Source: JTS-RE37 sp963756115 (lineage in GTDB: Bacteria > Bacteroidota > Bacteroidia > Flavobacteriales > Flavobacteriaceae). From it: a stretch of DNA of 64,000 bases. Shown here piece after piece: positions 63,182-64,000 of this stretch. The position numbers and the translations under genes were made by a program. The notes under the pieces are model-generated. The model was given only the letters and a program-made list of their open reading frames with translations, searched no databases and was not told where the DNA came from. The stretch spans positions 186,001 through 250,000 of the forward strand of contig CAVWMN010000003.1 of the NCBI GenBank assembly GCA_963756115.1, written 5' to 3'. Within the stretch, counting starts at the first letter, position 1; the number at the start of each line of letters is the position of its first letter.

Positions 63182-64000
63182 AATTTCAAGGTATATATCA
63201 TCAATCCGCTGTCCTTACCGGAAATAAAACCATCAGTTGAAAAAGGCTCGTTGCCTTTGGCTTCAATTTCCGTAGCTACTCTTTTCTGACGGCGGAAGGG
63301 AGCAAAGTAAATCCGGGCTGCTCCAAGAGCTTCACATGCAGCTCCCGTCCATTGATTTGTTCCGGCAATAACCATGTATTTATACCCTTGTTTTTGAAAA
63401 CTTTCAAAAGAGGATATAAAAAGTTCGAAGGTGTGTTCAGAGGGAAGTTCAGCAGATCGGGCGATCATTGCGATGTAACCTACTTCTCCTTTTTGGAGCG
63501 CCTTTTTCAAAACAGGATACTTGTCCTTTAGCGCTTGTATAGCTATATGTTCATGGTTATGAATAAAATCGATTATGGGATTTTGATACAAAAATGTTGC
63601 CTCCAGAAATGGGTCATTTTGTCGCCATTTTACCTCTTTATCCGGTAATGTGATGTTTAGCGAACCTCCGATTATTTTGGCACGATCATTCCTAATTACC
63701 AGAGAATGGCGAAACGTATCCCCATTCATCCTAATTGCCCCGATTGGATGGGATGGATCTGTCATAAAGATCAATCGTACAAACCATAATAAAAGATTCT
63801 CTTTAGTCCAAGCTCCAAAGGAATTATTTCCCAAAGCGTCTGAATGGGTTATATCAAGTATATTTTCGGGAATTTGTTTAGGGGGATGAACGTATCGATT
63901 CATGGGTTCATTAACGGCAAACGAACAGGCAATTATACGTGCCAATTCTAATATTTGATTTAAGTCATTTTTTCTTAACGGCCCTGGCGCATATTTGTGG
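63178..64000 (-). CDS. GNAT-like acyltransferase, 5' end outside window
   Basis: Partial protein of at least 273 residues. The frame stays open to position 64000 with no ATG, so the true start lies beyond the window; a TTG at 63945 would be an internal start. The upstream part reads HKYAPGPLRKNDLNQILELA. Later stretches, KIIGGSLNITL and YKYMVIAGTNQWTGAACEALGAARIYF, resemble the acyl-CoA-binding and C-terminal parts of GNAT acetyltransferases, but this is tentative. It is coupled to the permease gene by a 4-bp overlap and may modify the transported amino acid. Confidence 0.6.
   Translation of the reverse strand, partial: HKYAPGPLRKNDLNQILELARIIACSFAVNEPMNRYVHPPKQIPENILDITHSDALGNNSFGAWTKENLLLWFVRLIFMTDPSHPIGAIRMNGDTFRHSLVIRNDRAKIIGGSLNITLPDKEVKWRQNDPFLEATFLYQNPIIDFIHNHEHIAIQALKDKYPVLKKALQKGEVGYIAMIARSAELPSEHTFELFISSFESFQKQGYKYMVIAGTNQWTGAACEALGAARIYFAPFRRQKRVATEIEAKGNEPFSTDGFISGKDSGLMIYTLKL

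Overview
The window looks like a chromosomal segment from a member of the Flavobacteriaceae (Bacteroidota), probably marine. Pointers are a SusC/SusD pair, TonB and FecR/ECF signalling genes, TAT-exported Gfo/Idh/MocA enzymes, a sulfatase, rpsP-rimM with a long acidic S16 tail, a DnaE polymerase with an N-terminal exonuclease, candidate TAnnTTTG-type -7 boxes and weak Shine-Dalgarno sites. No rRNA, tRNA or CRISPR array was seen. A genus cannot be named from this sequence alone.

0-21 kb is a metabolic region. It holds a truncated haemoglobin, a Gfo/Idh/MocA oxidoreductase followed by a PIG-L deacetylase, and a universal stress protein. A GH109-type glycosidase is divergent from a nucleotidyltransferase plus a NahK-like sugar 1-kinase, which together suggest N-acetylhexosamine salvage. 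Next come a glutaryl-CoA-dehydrogenase-like enzyme, a Rieske oxygenase, an APC permease with a dimethylargininase-like hydrolase, and a tRNA methyltransferase. A lipoprotein sulfatase is divergent from a haem-binding PVC-type dehydrogenase and a TAT sugar isomerase. rimM and rpsP close this part. 21-27.6 kb holds dnaE, a metallo-beta-lactamase-fold hydrolase and a PAS protein.

28-37 kb is a SusC/SusD outer-membrane uptake locus followed by a large FG-GAP/UnbV protein and an unknown lipoprotein. 39-46 kb is a stress-like module: an NtrB/NtrC pair, a candidate sigma-54 promoter with an upstream dyad, two Gre/Rnk-like paralogues flanking glutamate dehydrogenase, a small cysteine-motif protein, two unknowns and a universal stress protein. 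46-51 kb holds an AhpD-like protein with a Crp/Fnr regulator, a decayed REP-associated transposase with three REP hairpins, a secreted unknown and an AraC-TM-TolB-TPR fusion. 54.4-60.3 kb is an ECF sigma / FecR / TonB receptor system with a divergent Asp-rich lipoprotein. The right edge carries an APC permease and a truncated acyltransferase-like gene.

The most unusual feature is three non-coding repeat islands (about 37.4-39.0, 50.9-54.35 with one gene inside, and 60.35-61.45 kb). They are built from shared modules always in the same orientation: an element of up to about 150 bp in eight copies, a GGGG/CCCC hairpin in nine copies whose loop varies while the stem is kept, and two local tandem amplifications (328 bp and about 666 bp periods). 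The islands separate the functional modules of the right half of the window.
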